The notes beneath the pieces are model-generated. The model was not told the DNA's origin, made no database searches, and worked only from the letters and a program-made list of their open reading frames with translations. Below, one piece after another: positions 55,514 through 64,000 of a DNA stretch of 64,000 nucleotides. Origin of the DNA: Ceratopteris richardii (lineage: Eukaryota; Streptophyta; Polypodiopsida; Polypodiales; Pteridaceae); NCBI GenBank assembly GCA_020310875.1, contig CM035413.1, positions 189,659,404-189,723,403 of the forward strand. The letters run 5' to 3'. A program made the translations under genes and the position numbers. The first letter of the stretch is position 1; each line of letters opens with the position of its first letter.

Positions 55514-57092
55514 TGTCGGGATGAAATCCCGCAGGGAGTGTGCACTGATTTTTTTCAGAGTTCATTGTTTTATGAGTTTTGTATGATGTTTTGATCTAAA
55601 GAGGGTACATTTCATGCATGATTTGACTGATTTGATTGCCTGTGTAATAAGAAACCATGTTAGAGATGTGCGTTAGAACCGTGCGTGTAAATAACCAACA
55701 TGAGACCCATGAAAACTTTAGGTTTGACCCTTAGAAACCCTTGAAAACATGCGGGTTTACCCTAGGAAAACCGCACTTGAACCCTTAGAAACCCTTGGAT
55801 TTTAGGCCTAAATTGTAAATAAACCTTTGAATTGATGAGCTTGAGTTAATTGTGATCAAAACCCTAATTTTCCCAACCAAAAACCCTAGGTCGGACCCTT
55901 GAAAATGGTGGTTTCTGTAGGTCAAACCCTAAAAACCAATTAAATTGTGAATATCCAGTGTGAAATCAAAACCATAGTCTAAGGAAAAATTAAAGGTATG
56001 CCAAAAATAGAAAGTTCATTGAGGAGGTTAGAACGTTCTAGAAGGAAGTCCTAGGGAGGGGCCTATAAATAAGTCCAAACTCATTTGTTTCTTCCTCGTC
56101 CTGTGGATTGCCCTTGTGGATCGTTTCCTCCAGGTATACTCCTTGACCTTACTTCTTCATTCATGTCTTACTTCCTTCTTCATACTTTGATGATGGCCGA
56201 GATGGAGGTGCCCTTTCTGTTAGTTGTGTATGAGTTTTGTAAGAATGCATCCCTTGCTCTATCTTAGGTGTAAAACTTTTCGACCCATTAGAACTATGTT
56301 ATGATGCTTGCTTCTGGGTGTATGTATCTGTGCTATCATATGTATGTTCTATTGAGAGTATATGCTGGATGCGGGAGAGAGAAAGCAATTTGAGAACCTG
56401 AGTTCACATGGTGGAGCCTGGGCGCTTATGCGCAGAGAGAGAGAAGGCGATATGGTGATCTGCTGTGTCTCATCCAAAGGGGGCGATGACAGTTGATTGA
56501 AAACGGCATATATGCAGATAGATGGCGCTGTATACACAGTTGCACAGAGAAGTCGGTGTTGATGGCTGTTGTCACACGTAGACAGAGAGAGATAAGCAGT
56601 TGGCAGCGCGCAGATAGGTCGGAGCATAGAGAGCGGAGTGAGACTAGAGTCATGGAGAATCTGGTGCTGCAGATCACACGGAGGTGCCACTCACGCGTGG
56701 AGGAGAGAGCGAGAGACCATCAGGAGCCAAGAAATGTGGCGGCGCTGCTCTATTGTGATGGAGAGAAGAAGACAACAGATGTTGGCGGCCGCAGAAAGAA
56801 TCGGGGAGAGAGGTGTGCTCGTGCGTGTGGTTGACCCAGACAGTCAGAGAAATCGACAGCTGGGGCTCGGGCGGTGCTGTTGATTGGCGCAGGAGAGCTC
56901 CGTGGTCACCGGGAGAGATGGAGGACGGCGTAGCAGATGACAAGGAGAGAGATAAGCAAGTCGGTGGCTATGCGTGCACTGTAGAGACACACGTCGAGAG
57001 AGGAGATGGTCGGTGGTGCACGGTCTGGAGGCAGAGAGATTGACGGGCGGTAAGAGTGGCATAGAATTGGCGGCGCGCAAATGATACCTGAG

Positions 57093-57141
<49 letters not shown>

Positions 57142-58514
57142 CAGAAGTGTTGAGTAAGATGGTAGTATTCTTGCAGATGGCGGTGAGCACGGTCCTTAGC
57201 ACGGAGAAGAAAGTTAGAGAGAGAGAGATAAAGAGAGAGATAGAGAGAGATATGGTAGTATGATGACGCCGAGTGCGGAAGAGAGAGAGAGATAAACTTG
57301 CTGACACGGGCCTCTCCGAGTTTTGAGACAGAAAATATACGAGGATATCCAGGAACGTTGGCAACGATAAAATCAGTGAGATCCAGGTACCTGGAGGAGT
57401 CATGACGTGTTGATTGATAAACCGAGATGAAGAGATTAGTATAGAGTTTTATCCATTTCAATAAATTTTCAGTATGTTTTCCAATTAAATTTGTGACATA
57501 TAATCACTATATATTATGAAGCAAAATTTTAGAAAAGCTTTCCACTACACTCAAGGCCAAAACACAAAATTAAGATATGTATTCCATTATGAAACCTTTA
57601 TCAAGAGAGGATTTGAAAATAAGCTATTTGAGTTAGGCAATGTATGCTCATGGCGATATGTTAAATTGAACCAAAATAAATAAAGCTTTTGAAGAATTTT
57701 TCGCCAAATACCAACACATATAAATGGACTCTCAGTGTATTGATCGATAAGAATTTGTCATATTGATAGAGGAATTGTTTTAGTGAGTGTTCAAATGTAC
57801 TAATGATTCTTTTCTGATGACCCACCCCCGTGGTTTTTCTTGTGGAACTTTCCTACAGGTTCATGCAGGTTTATGAAGTATATCAAGTGATTGAAGATTG
57901 AAGAAAAGAGTACCCCCACCCCGTGGATCTTGCTCGTGGATCGTCTCCTCGAGGTTTATGCGATTTTTGATTATCTGAAGTAAAGAGAAGGAAGGCCATT
58001 GCTGAGGGTACCTGAAATAAAAAGCGGATTGAAGACCTGAAGAAAAGCTTGGACCGCAAAGATCGAAGCGGAATCCCGTAGGCGATTTCTCGCACTGTAG
58101 AGAGGGATATAGTATACACTAGCCGGCCCGCACTGTAGCGGCGGCTTTCATATTGTATCATCGCACCGCACTGTAGCGGTTTTATTGTACCGTCGGCCCG
58201 CACTGTAGCGGCCTATTTTTGTATCATTCATTTTATTGGAGACTTCAGTTTCGTTTTCGTTGTATCGTTGGGCTTCATCTGCCTTACGTGTATCACTGCG
58301 GTACCCCATCGTCTCTTTCCGACGCCCACGGTCCCACGTCTCGACACTTCTGAGGGGCAAGGGGCCCTACGAGGATCACGCACGCTCCGGAGAGCACAGG
58401 CAAGGCGCCCAGCGTGCAGACGCCGCTCGCAAGACAGCGGGAATGGCGCACGAGAGAGGGGCCTGATCCAACCCCAGACGCCGGCTTCCTGCCACGACCT
58501 CCTTCTTCCCGACA
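55514..58514 (+). repeat. 3' LTR of the gypsy element (complete, 3,001 bp)
   Basis: TGTCGGGATGAAATCCCGC at the start pairs with TTCCCGACA at the end (7-bp terminal inverted repeat). Just inside the start, CGGGAT-GAA-ATCCCG can form a small hairpin. (GA)n at 57095-57139. Flank after the LTR is GCGTA. Confidence 0.92.
56031..56043 (+). promoter_or_regulatory. Perfect three-unit heat-shock element in the 3' LTR
   Basis: Same GAAcgTTCtaGAA, 20 bp before TATAAATA (56064-56071), with an additional GAAagTTC at 56010-56017. Confidence 0.7.
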
Positions 58515-58526
58515 GCGTACCTACAT

Positions 58527-59042
58527 CTAAGGTACTCGTCCTAGGAGTAGAAGCGGGGGACACAACGTCCATCGCACTGCCTCATCAACAACGGCCTCCT
58601 CCGTCTCCAGACCATATGTAGATCCACTCCTAGAACCTCCTGCTCCAGAGTGTGACCTCCATCTACGAGACGGGCCAGAACTTGTATCGCGCTGAGGTGT
58701 TGAACGCATATGTCTACTAGTAGACCCAGTAGGAGATGGCTGCAAAGATGGTCATGGTGGAGTCACAAAGCTAGGAGACATACCTCCTACAGGAGTAGCA
58801 CCAACCGCACGAGTGACACCGGCAAGAGTGACACTGGCAAGAGTGACACCGATGGGAATGAGGCCAATGGGAGTGACACCGACAGGGGTAAGGCCGCCAG
58901 GAGTGAGGCCGGGAGGAGTGCTACCACGAGTGATCCAGAACTGTGATGCAGCGGCCATATACGTAGGAGGAACTTGAGAGATGAACTCCAAAAACTCCTT
59001 CTCTGTCATGGAATGTGGAGTGACTGGAGGACTGTCTCCCAT
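58527..59042 (-). pseudogene. CACTA 3' ORF with GVTP(V/I) repeats
   Basis: Starts MGDSPPVTPHSMTEKEFLEF after a TTTTATTACAG acceptor-like site and carries about ten imperfect GLTPx/GVTLA pentapeptides. One in-frame TGA (about 58751) precedes a Ser/Arg-rich tail (SPSPTGSTSR-like, GAGGSRSGSTYGLE) that stays open to 58527. Such low-complexity 3' ORFs follow DUF4216 in some CACTA genes. Function unknown. Confidence 0.5.
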
Positions 59043-59144
59043 CGTGCTCTGTAATAAAACAACTCAAATAATTAGCATGCAATAAGAAAAGTAATATAGA
59101 GAATAAACAAAAAAAACAAAAATTAGTTCGTACAAGTGTTTTAT

Positions 59145-59915
59145 TCAAAAGTCCTCTATTGTAGCATCCTCTTGAAGATCCGATGCACCAAGAATATCTA
59201 TCTCTATATTGATGGCTTCTAAATCGCTTGCTATGCTGGTTTCCTCCTGATCATCGTCTATTGCTTCGTCTTCTCGAACAATGAGCTCTTCTTCAATGAC
59301 CTCTTCTTCTCGAACAATGATCTCTTCCTCCTCGACTATCGAATGAATCTCTGAGTCCACTAGAGATGGATTTTCTTCTACATCTATGTTTTCAAAAATT
59401 TTTCTACTACGTGGAGCGACTTGTAAAACAAATAGCCACTCTCGGTCTTTTGAATCTGGTATAAAAACAACTTGCTCACAGTGTTCGAGAAGTACAAATG
59501 TATCCCTTTCATCTGTCCATAACCTTGTGGAGTCGACTTGAAGCAAACCGCTCTTATCCCATCTCACTATTGTGTTTCTTTCAGAGGTGACTACTTTGAA
59601 CCTTTTCACATCAAAAACAAAGTAATCAAACTTTCTGAAAGATAGTTTCAAGATGTCTGGAATCATACCATAATAATCTAACTTGCCTTCTAGAGCATTA
59701 TCATGTCTTGCACTCGCTCTACTTTTTTGCAAAAAATTCACCATCACTGCACTATCAAAAGTAGACCTATTTTGATCGATTCGTGCGATTCGAAAGTGTC
59801 GTCCATGAGACCATAGTGCGCCGTATTTAATATACTCCCAATCACATCCTTTTGCAAGTTCTTCTTCTTCTTCTTCAGAGATATCTTCACCCGCTGCCTT
59901 TGCTTATGAAACCGC
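59145..59915 (-). pseudogene. CACTA transposase DUF4216 exon
   Basis: Reads LAKGCDWEYIKYGALWSHGR, then NFLQKSRASARHDNALEGKL, DYYGMIPDILKLSFRKFDYF, VFDVKRFKVV, DTFVLLEHCEQVVFIPD and EWLFVLQVAPR, the DUF4216 pattern YYG-L-DI-EL-Y-----VLF-C-W-D...DPFVLA-QA-QVFY--D----W-VV. It then has Glu-rich repeats (EEEEIIVREEEVIEEELIVR) to 59145. Confidence 0.8.
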
Positions 59916-59964
59916 TGTATCTAGCCATCTGCTCGTTGGAAAAAGTGGAGAGGTCGAAGATTTT

Positions 59965-60648
59965 CTAGAAGAGGCAAAAATCGAGTGGAACAATTTCTTT
60001 GAAACTGAGCTTTTCCTTTGCGTTAGTTTCCTTGGCAAGTTCATACCTTTGTAACCACTTTTGCATAGGCTCAGAGTTAACTATGCAAAACTTCATTGGC
60101 TTCTCTCTGAAAGCTGCATCCATTTTTCTTTGCAATCCTTTACCTTGTGGTTCATCGCCTACGAGACGAACATCTTCATCATCGCTCCATAAGTGAGGGA
60201 TTTCGGGATCCGATATATGTAGACACTCAGTTATGAATACAAGAGATTCTTGTAGAAGCCATCCCTTTGCCATGCTACCCTCTAGACGTGCTCTCTATCG
60301 AACAAACCATTTTAATGTCTTCATAAAGCGCTCTAAGAAGAACATTCATCGACTATGGAGAGTTCCTGCTATTGCAACTTCATCTACCACATGAACTAGT
60401 AAATGAAGTTGAATAGTGAGAATACTTGTGGGAAAGTATTTCTCTACCATACAAATAGCCTCGATAGCATTGCGTTTCGCACTCTCTATGCTATCTCTAT
60501 TTATCTCTTGAGAAGATATCCACCGTACTAAAGAACTAATTTTATAAATGGTTTGTCGTACATCCTCTGAAAGACAATCTTTTAGGGCTACAGGGAGCCC
60601 AAACTGTAAAAACTTGTGCCAATCATGAGATTTGAGTCTTTAAGAAGC
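59965..60648 (-). pseudogene. CACTA transposase DUF4218 exon
   Basis: Reads RLKSHDWHKFLQFGLPVALK, VRQTIYKISSLVRWISSQEI, CMVEKYFPTSILTIQLHLLV and HVVDEVAIAGTLHSR, the DUF4218 signature KSHDCH-LLQ...LE-IFPPSFFD-M-HL-VHL--E. After a stop come ERFMKTLKWFVR and RLEGSMAKGWLLQESLVFIT, the usual ERY---LK--VRN...PEGSIAEGY--EE motif. Broken by two stops. Confidence 0.8.
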
Positions 60649-60728
60649 CTGCAATAAGCAATTAAAATGATATTAGTAAATGAAGTTATTGTGATACAAC
60701 AATGAAAGCCAATTTGTTCTCCACTTAC
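60649..60728 (-). other. Putative 80-bp intron
   Basis: GTAAGT at the 5' end and TTATTGCAG at the 3' end are good plant splice signals. Splicing would join the Transpos_assoc exon to the DUF4218 exon one base out of frame, so the join may be secondary to the core deletion. Confidence 0.5.
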
Positions 60729-61249
60729 CTGAACAGTTCAGTGACACTACTATCTGACCATCCATAAATGGATTGCAGATTGAGCATCGCGAGTGAAGCA
60801 CGTAGTATAGATATCTTTGCTCCATTGTAAAGTGGTAAACGAGCTAATCTTTGCATGTTTTCATATTCTTCATCAACTTCTGATCGTGGAATTTCTTTTG
60901 TGTCCATGAAACTCTCGACACCTTCTTCACCATCATGATCTTCGTCCATCTCATAAAATGCTTCAAGCATCTCTTCCATATGTTCATTGTGTGTAATATT
61001 ATTAGTGCTTCCTTGTACGTCTAAGTCCTTTTTTGCTCTCTTTTGTCCACGAGAGGTTACCGGTGCAATGTCGTTTGGGTTCATTTGCTCACCTGGGGGA
61101 CCATGCGAATGATAGCGTAGGTTTTCTAGTCGACTCCTATCAAAGGATCCAAACTCTCTAACATGTGCAGAACAAATCCGTTGTTTTCGATAAATTTGAT
61201 ACTTGCACTGTGTGCAAGGACATGCCATTCTCTCTTCAGGATCCAAAGA
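60729..61249 (-). pseudogene. CACTA transposase N-terminal exon (Transpos_assoc)
   Basis: Begins MDPEERMACPCTQCKYQIYR, the CPC--C zinc-binding start of the transposase-associated domain, with H and GF-type residues following. It ends RLARLPLYNGAKISILRASL, then LNLQSIYGWSDSSVTELFR, the conserved PLY-G-K-S-L-----L--L---GWSD-SFTELL block. A GTAAGT donor follows at 60728-60723. Confidence 0.8.
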
Positions 61250-61259
61250 AGCTATCTGC

Positions 61260-63090
61260 TACAATATGGAAATTTAAGAACATTTGTTTCTTTATTAAAC
61301 CTAAAAATCTAACTCTTAAAGACTTAAATCTGAAATACTAAACCTAAATACTTAAATACCTAAATAAACTTAAAACCCTAATTTTAAAACCCTAATCTAT
61401 ATAGCTATCCTATTTTATCTATATACTCGGATTTTTTCTTGATTGATCCTATTTTATATATATATATATTTATTTATTCAGATTTTTTTCCTCTTAATTG
61501 AGTTATATGTATGCCTAACCCTAAAACCCTAATTTTAAAGATCTAGTCCTAAACTATGTATATTTCTATACACATGTGTATATACATGTATATATGTATT
61601 ATATGTGTATGTGTATGTGTGTATATATGTTATGTAGGTGTTAAAACCCTAAAACCCTAATCCAAATTACCTAGACCTAAAACATGTATATATATGTATG
61701 CATGTGTATATATATGTGTATATGTATATATATGTGCATATAGATAGGTGTATAAGTATGTGTGTTTGTGTATTGTATATATATTCACTCTATTTAAAAT
61801 GATTAAATTTAAACCTATTTTTATATATTTAATCATATATAGTTCATTTATTTATTTATATATATTTAATTATATATAGCTAATTAAATTATTTAAAACA
61901 CTAGTTCTTTTTATATTTATTTATGTATATAATTATCTTATTTTATATATATATTTATTTATATATTCAGATTTTTTCCTTACGTAATCCTATTTTTATA
62001 TATTTAATTATATATATTTAATTAAATTATTTAAAACACTAGTTCTTTTTATATTTATTTATGTATATAATTATCTTATTTTATATATATATTTATTTAT
62101 ATATTCAGATTTTTTCCTTATGAAATCCTATTTTTATATATTTAATTTTATATATTTAACTATATATATTTAATTAAAACCCTAATCTTAAAATTCTAGA
62201 TCTAAAATATGTGTATTTTTGTATGCATGTGTATCTACATGTATATATGTATTATATGTGTATGTGTATGTGTGTATATATGTTATGTAGGTGTTAAAAC
62301 CCTAAAACCCTAATCTTAAAGATTTAGACTTAAATCTGAAATACTAAAACCTAAATACTTAACCACCAATAAAAATCGAAACCCCTAATCCTAAAACCCT
62401 AAATTCAGATTTTTTTTCTTATTTTTCTCTATATTTTTTCTTAATATAAATATAATTGAGTTATATATATGTCTAAACCCTAAAACCCTAATCTTAAAGA
62501 TCTAGACCTAAAATATGTATATTTTTGTATACATCTGTATATACATGTATATATGTATTATATGTGCATGTGTATGTGTGCATATATGTTATGTAGGTGT
62601 TAAAACCCTAAAACCCTAATCTTAAAGATTTAAATCTAAAATATGTATATGTTTGTATGCATGTGTATCTACATGTATGTATGTATTATATGTATATGTT
62701 TGTTTGTGTATATATGTTATCTACATATTAAAACCCTAAAACCCTAATCAGAAAGACTTAGACTTAAATCTGAAATACTAAAACCTAAATACTTAAACAC
62801 CTATAAAAATCTAAACCCCTAATCCTAAAACCCTAATCATATTTTATATATATATTTATTTATATATTCCGATTTTTTTTCTTATTTTTCTCTATATTTT
62901 TTCTTAATATAAATATAATTGAGTGATATGTATGCCTAAACCTTAAAACCCTAATCTTAAATATCTAGACCTAAAATATGTATGTATATGTATATACATG
63001 TATATATATATTATATGTGTATGTGTATGTATGTGTAAATAGCGTAAAAACCCTAATCCTATTTTTATATATTTGATGTAAAAAAGAGAC
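61260..63090. repeat. AT-rich degenerate tandem repeats with CCCTAAA-type words
   Basis: About twenty AAACCCTAA-like words occur in pairs, separated by TATGTATA-rich text. A unit of about 130-145 bp (AAAACCCTAAAACCCTAATC, then a TAAAATATGTATA block ending TTATGTAGGTGTT) recurs near 61640, 62295, 62470, 62605 and 62730. A separate 138-bp duplication starts TAATTAAATTAT at 61881 and 62019. No gene is visible. It resembles subtelomeric or interstitial telomere-derived satellite, heavily diverged. Confidence 0.65.
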
Positions 63091-63099
63091 TTCAAAATA

Positions 63100-64000
63100 A
63101 AAATAGGATTATATGTGTGTATGTATGCATGTGTGTATATATGTGTGTCTATGTATGCATGTGTACATGTGTGCGTATGTATGTATGCATGTGTATACAT
63201 GTGTGTGTATGTGTATGTGTGTGTATGTAGGCATGCATGTGTGTGCATGTGTGTGTACGTGTGTGTATTCATGCATGTGTGTGTATGTGTGTGTATGTGT
63301 ATGCATGTGTATACATGTGTGTGTATGTCTATGTGTGTGTATGTATACATGCATGTGTGTATATGTGTGTATGTATGCATGTGTGTATATATGTGTGTAT
63401 GCCAATATGTGTGTGTATGTATGCATGTGCATACATGTGTGTGTATGTATGCATGCATGTGTGTGTATGTCTATGTGTGTATATATTGTATGCAGGCATG
63501 TGTGTGTATGTATGTGTGTATATATTGTATGCATGCATGTGTGTATGCATGTGTGTGTATGTATGCATGTGTGTATATGTGTATATGTGTGTATGCATGC
63601 ATGTGTGTATGTGTGTGTGTGTGAATGTATATGTGTGTATATATGTATGTGTGTATATGTGTGTGTGTATGTGTATGTATGCATATGTGTATATATGTGT
63701 GTGTATGTATGTGTGTATGCATGTGTGTGTATGTATGCATGTGTGTATATGTGTATATGTGTGTATGCATGCATGTGTGTATATGTGTGTGTATGTATGC
63801 ATGCATGTGTGTATATGTGTGTATATATGTGTGTGTGTATGTATGTGCGTATATGTGTGTGTGTATGTGTATGTATGCATATGTGTATATATGTGTGTGT
63901 ATGTATGTGTGTATGCATGTGTGTAAATTTATGTGTGTGTATGCATGCATGTGTGTATATGTGTGTGTGTGTATGTAAGCATGCATGTGTGTATAGGTGT
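63100..64000. repeat. TGTATGCATG/TGTG complex microsatellite, runs off the window
   Basis: Almost entirely alternating pyrimidine-purine (TG, TA, TGCATG). Longer sub-arrays repeat at about 170 bp (for example the TATATGTGTATATGTGTGTA blocks near 63570 and 63745). All six frames stay open for long stretches because the repeat rarely forms stops; none is a gene. Confidence 0.9.

Larger units (their letters stand above)
44778..58514 (+). mobile_element. Near-complete Ty3/gypsy element with 3 kb LTRs and heat-shock element
   Basis: LTRs at 44778-47744 (lacking its first 34 bp) and 55514-58514 (complete; TGTCGGGA...TTCCCGACA) are about 98% identical by eye. The 7.8 kb interior encodes Gag-protease (48254-50851), then Pol reached by a -1 frameshift, with one later frameshift and one stop. 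A 1.2 kb 3' untranslated region carries three hairpins, and a purine tract AGCGGGGGCGAA abuts the right LTR. I could not identify a convincing primer site after 47744 (sequence CCTGAACTTGACGTG). Pol motifs resemble basidiomycete-type gypsy elements more than typical plant chromovirus or Tat/Athila elements. Confidence 0.9.
58527..61249 (-). mobile_element. CACTA (En/Spm) element fragment, transposase core deleted
   Basis: Minus-strand exons carry the Transpos_assoc domain, DUF4218, DUF4216 and a downstream repeat-rich ORF, the order of plant CACTA TNP2-type genes. The central Transposase_21 (TNP2) catalytic domain is absent between the first two. The left side abuts the gypsy LTR at 58514. 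No CACTA terminal repeats were found, so the ends are undefined. Confidence 0.75.

Noticed and set aside
63109..63986. Frames of 117-269 codons made of Cys/Val/Tyr or His/Thr
   Set aside because: Pure microsatellite translation.

Overview
This is a repeat-rich nuclear window from a land plant. Plant hallmarks are Ty3/gypsy and Ty1/copia elements with plant-type primer sites and polypurine tracts, a CACTA (En/Spm) transposase with Transpos_assoc, DUF4218 and DUF4216 homology, a tRNA-derived SINE, scattered CCCTAAA-type telomeric words, and a JmjN fragment of the plant PKDM7/JMJ14 type. A large-genome, non-angiosperm plant such as a fern or lycophyte is plausible, but that is only a guess. No intact host gene, rRNA or functional tRNA was found. 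Layout: 0.1-1.5 kb, decayed chromovirus integrase and chromodomain. 1.5-3.7 kb, no recognisable gene. 3.7-11.7 kb, a young minus-strand LTR element with 2.6 kb LTRs that encodes Gag and protease only and carries a captured JmjN segment. 14.6-25.0 kb, a nest: a copia relic split by a decayed gypsy, whose RNase H is split by a 1.7 kb fold-back made of LTR ends from the 44.8-58.5 kb family. 25.1-27.9 kb, gypsy and copia scraps on both strands. 27.9-34.8 kb, an old copia whose RNase H is split by a younger copia. 37-38 kb, a copia scrap and a SINE. 38.3-44.5 kb, decayed minus-strand host-like coding fragments: a NIF/FCP1-like phosphatase, and a locus with ParB-like and possible methyltransferase motifs. 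44.8-58.5 kb, a near-complete gypsy element with 3 kb LTRs. 58.5-61.2 kb, a minus-strand CACTA transposase gene lacking its catalytic core. 61.3-64.0 kb, AT-rich degenerate tandem repeats with telomere-like words, then a TG/TA/TGCA tract. Most notable observations: (1) the Gag-only element whose polyprotein runs into a JmjN domain from a histone-demethylase gene; (2) the 44.8-58.5 kb gypsy, which has a perfect three-unit heat-shock element just upstream of a TATA box in both LTRs, a canonical -1 frameshift heptamer at the end of gag-pro, three covarying hairpins in its 3' untranslated region, and a Pol whose style recalls basidiomycete gypsy elements; (3) the fold-back insertion built from LTR ends of a related family, which could be a natural hairpin-RNA source; (4) a decayed extra ORF with a coiled coil downstream of integrase in the 15-24 kb gypsy; (5) the ParB/methyltransferase-like locus. 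Functional statements come from motif recognition by eye; no database search was run.
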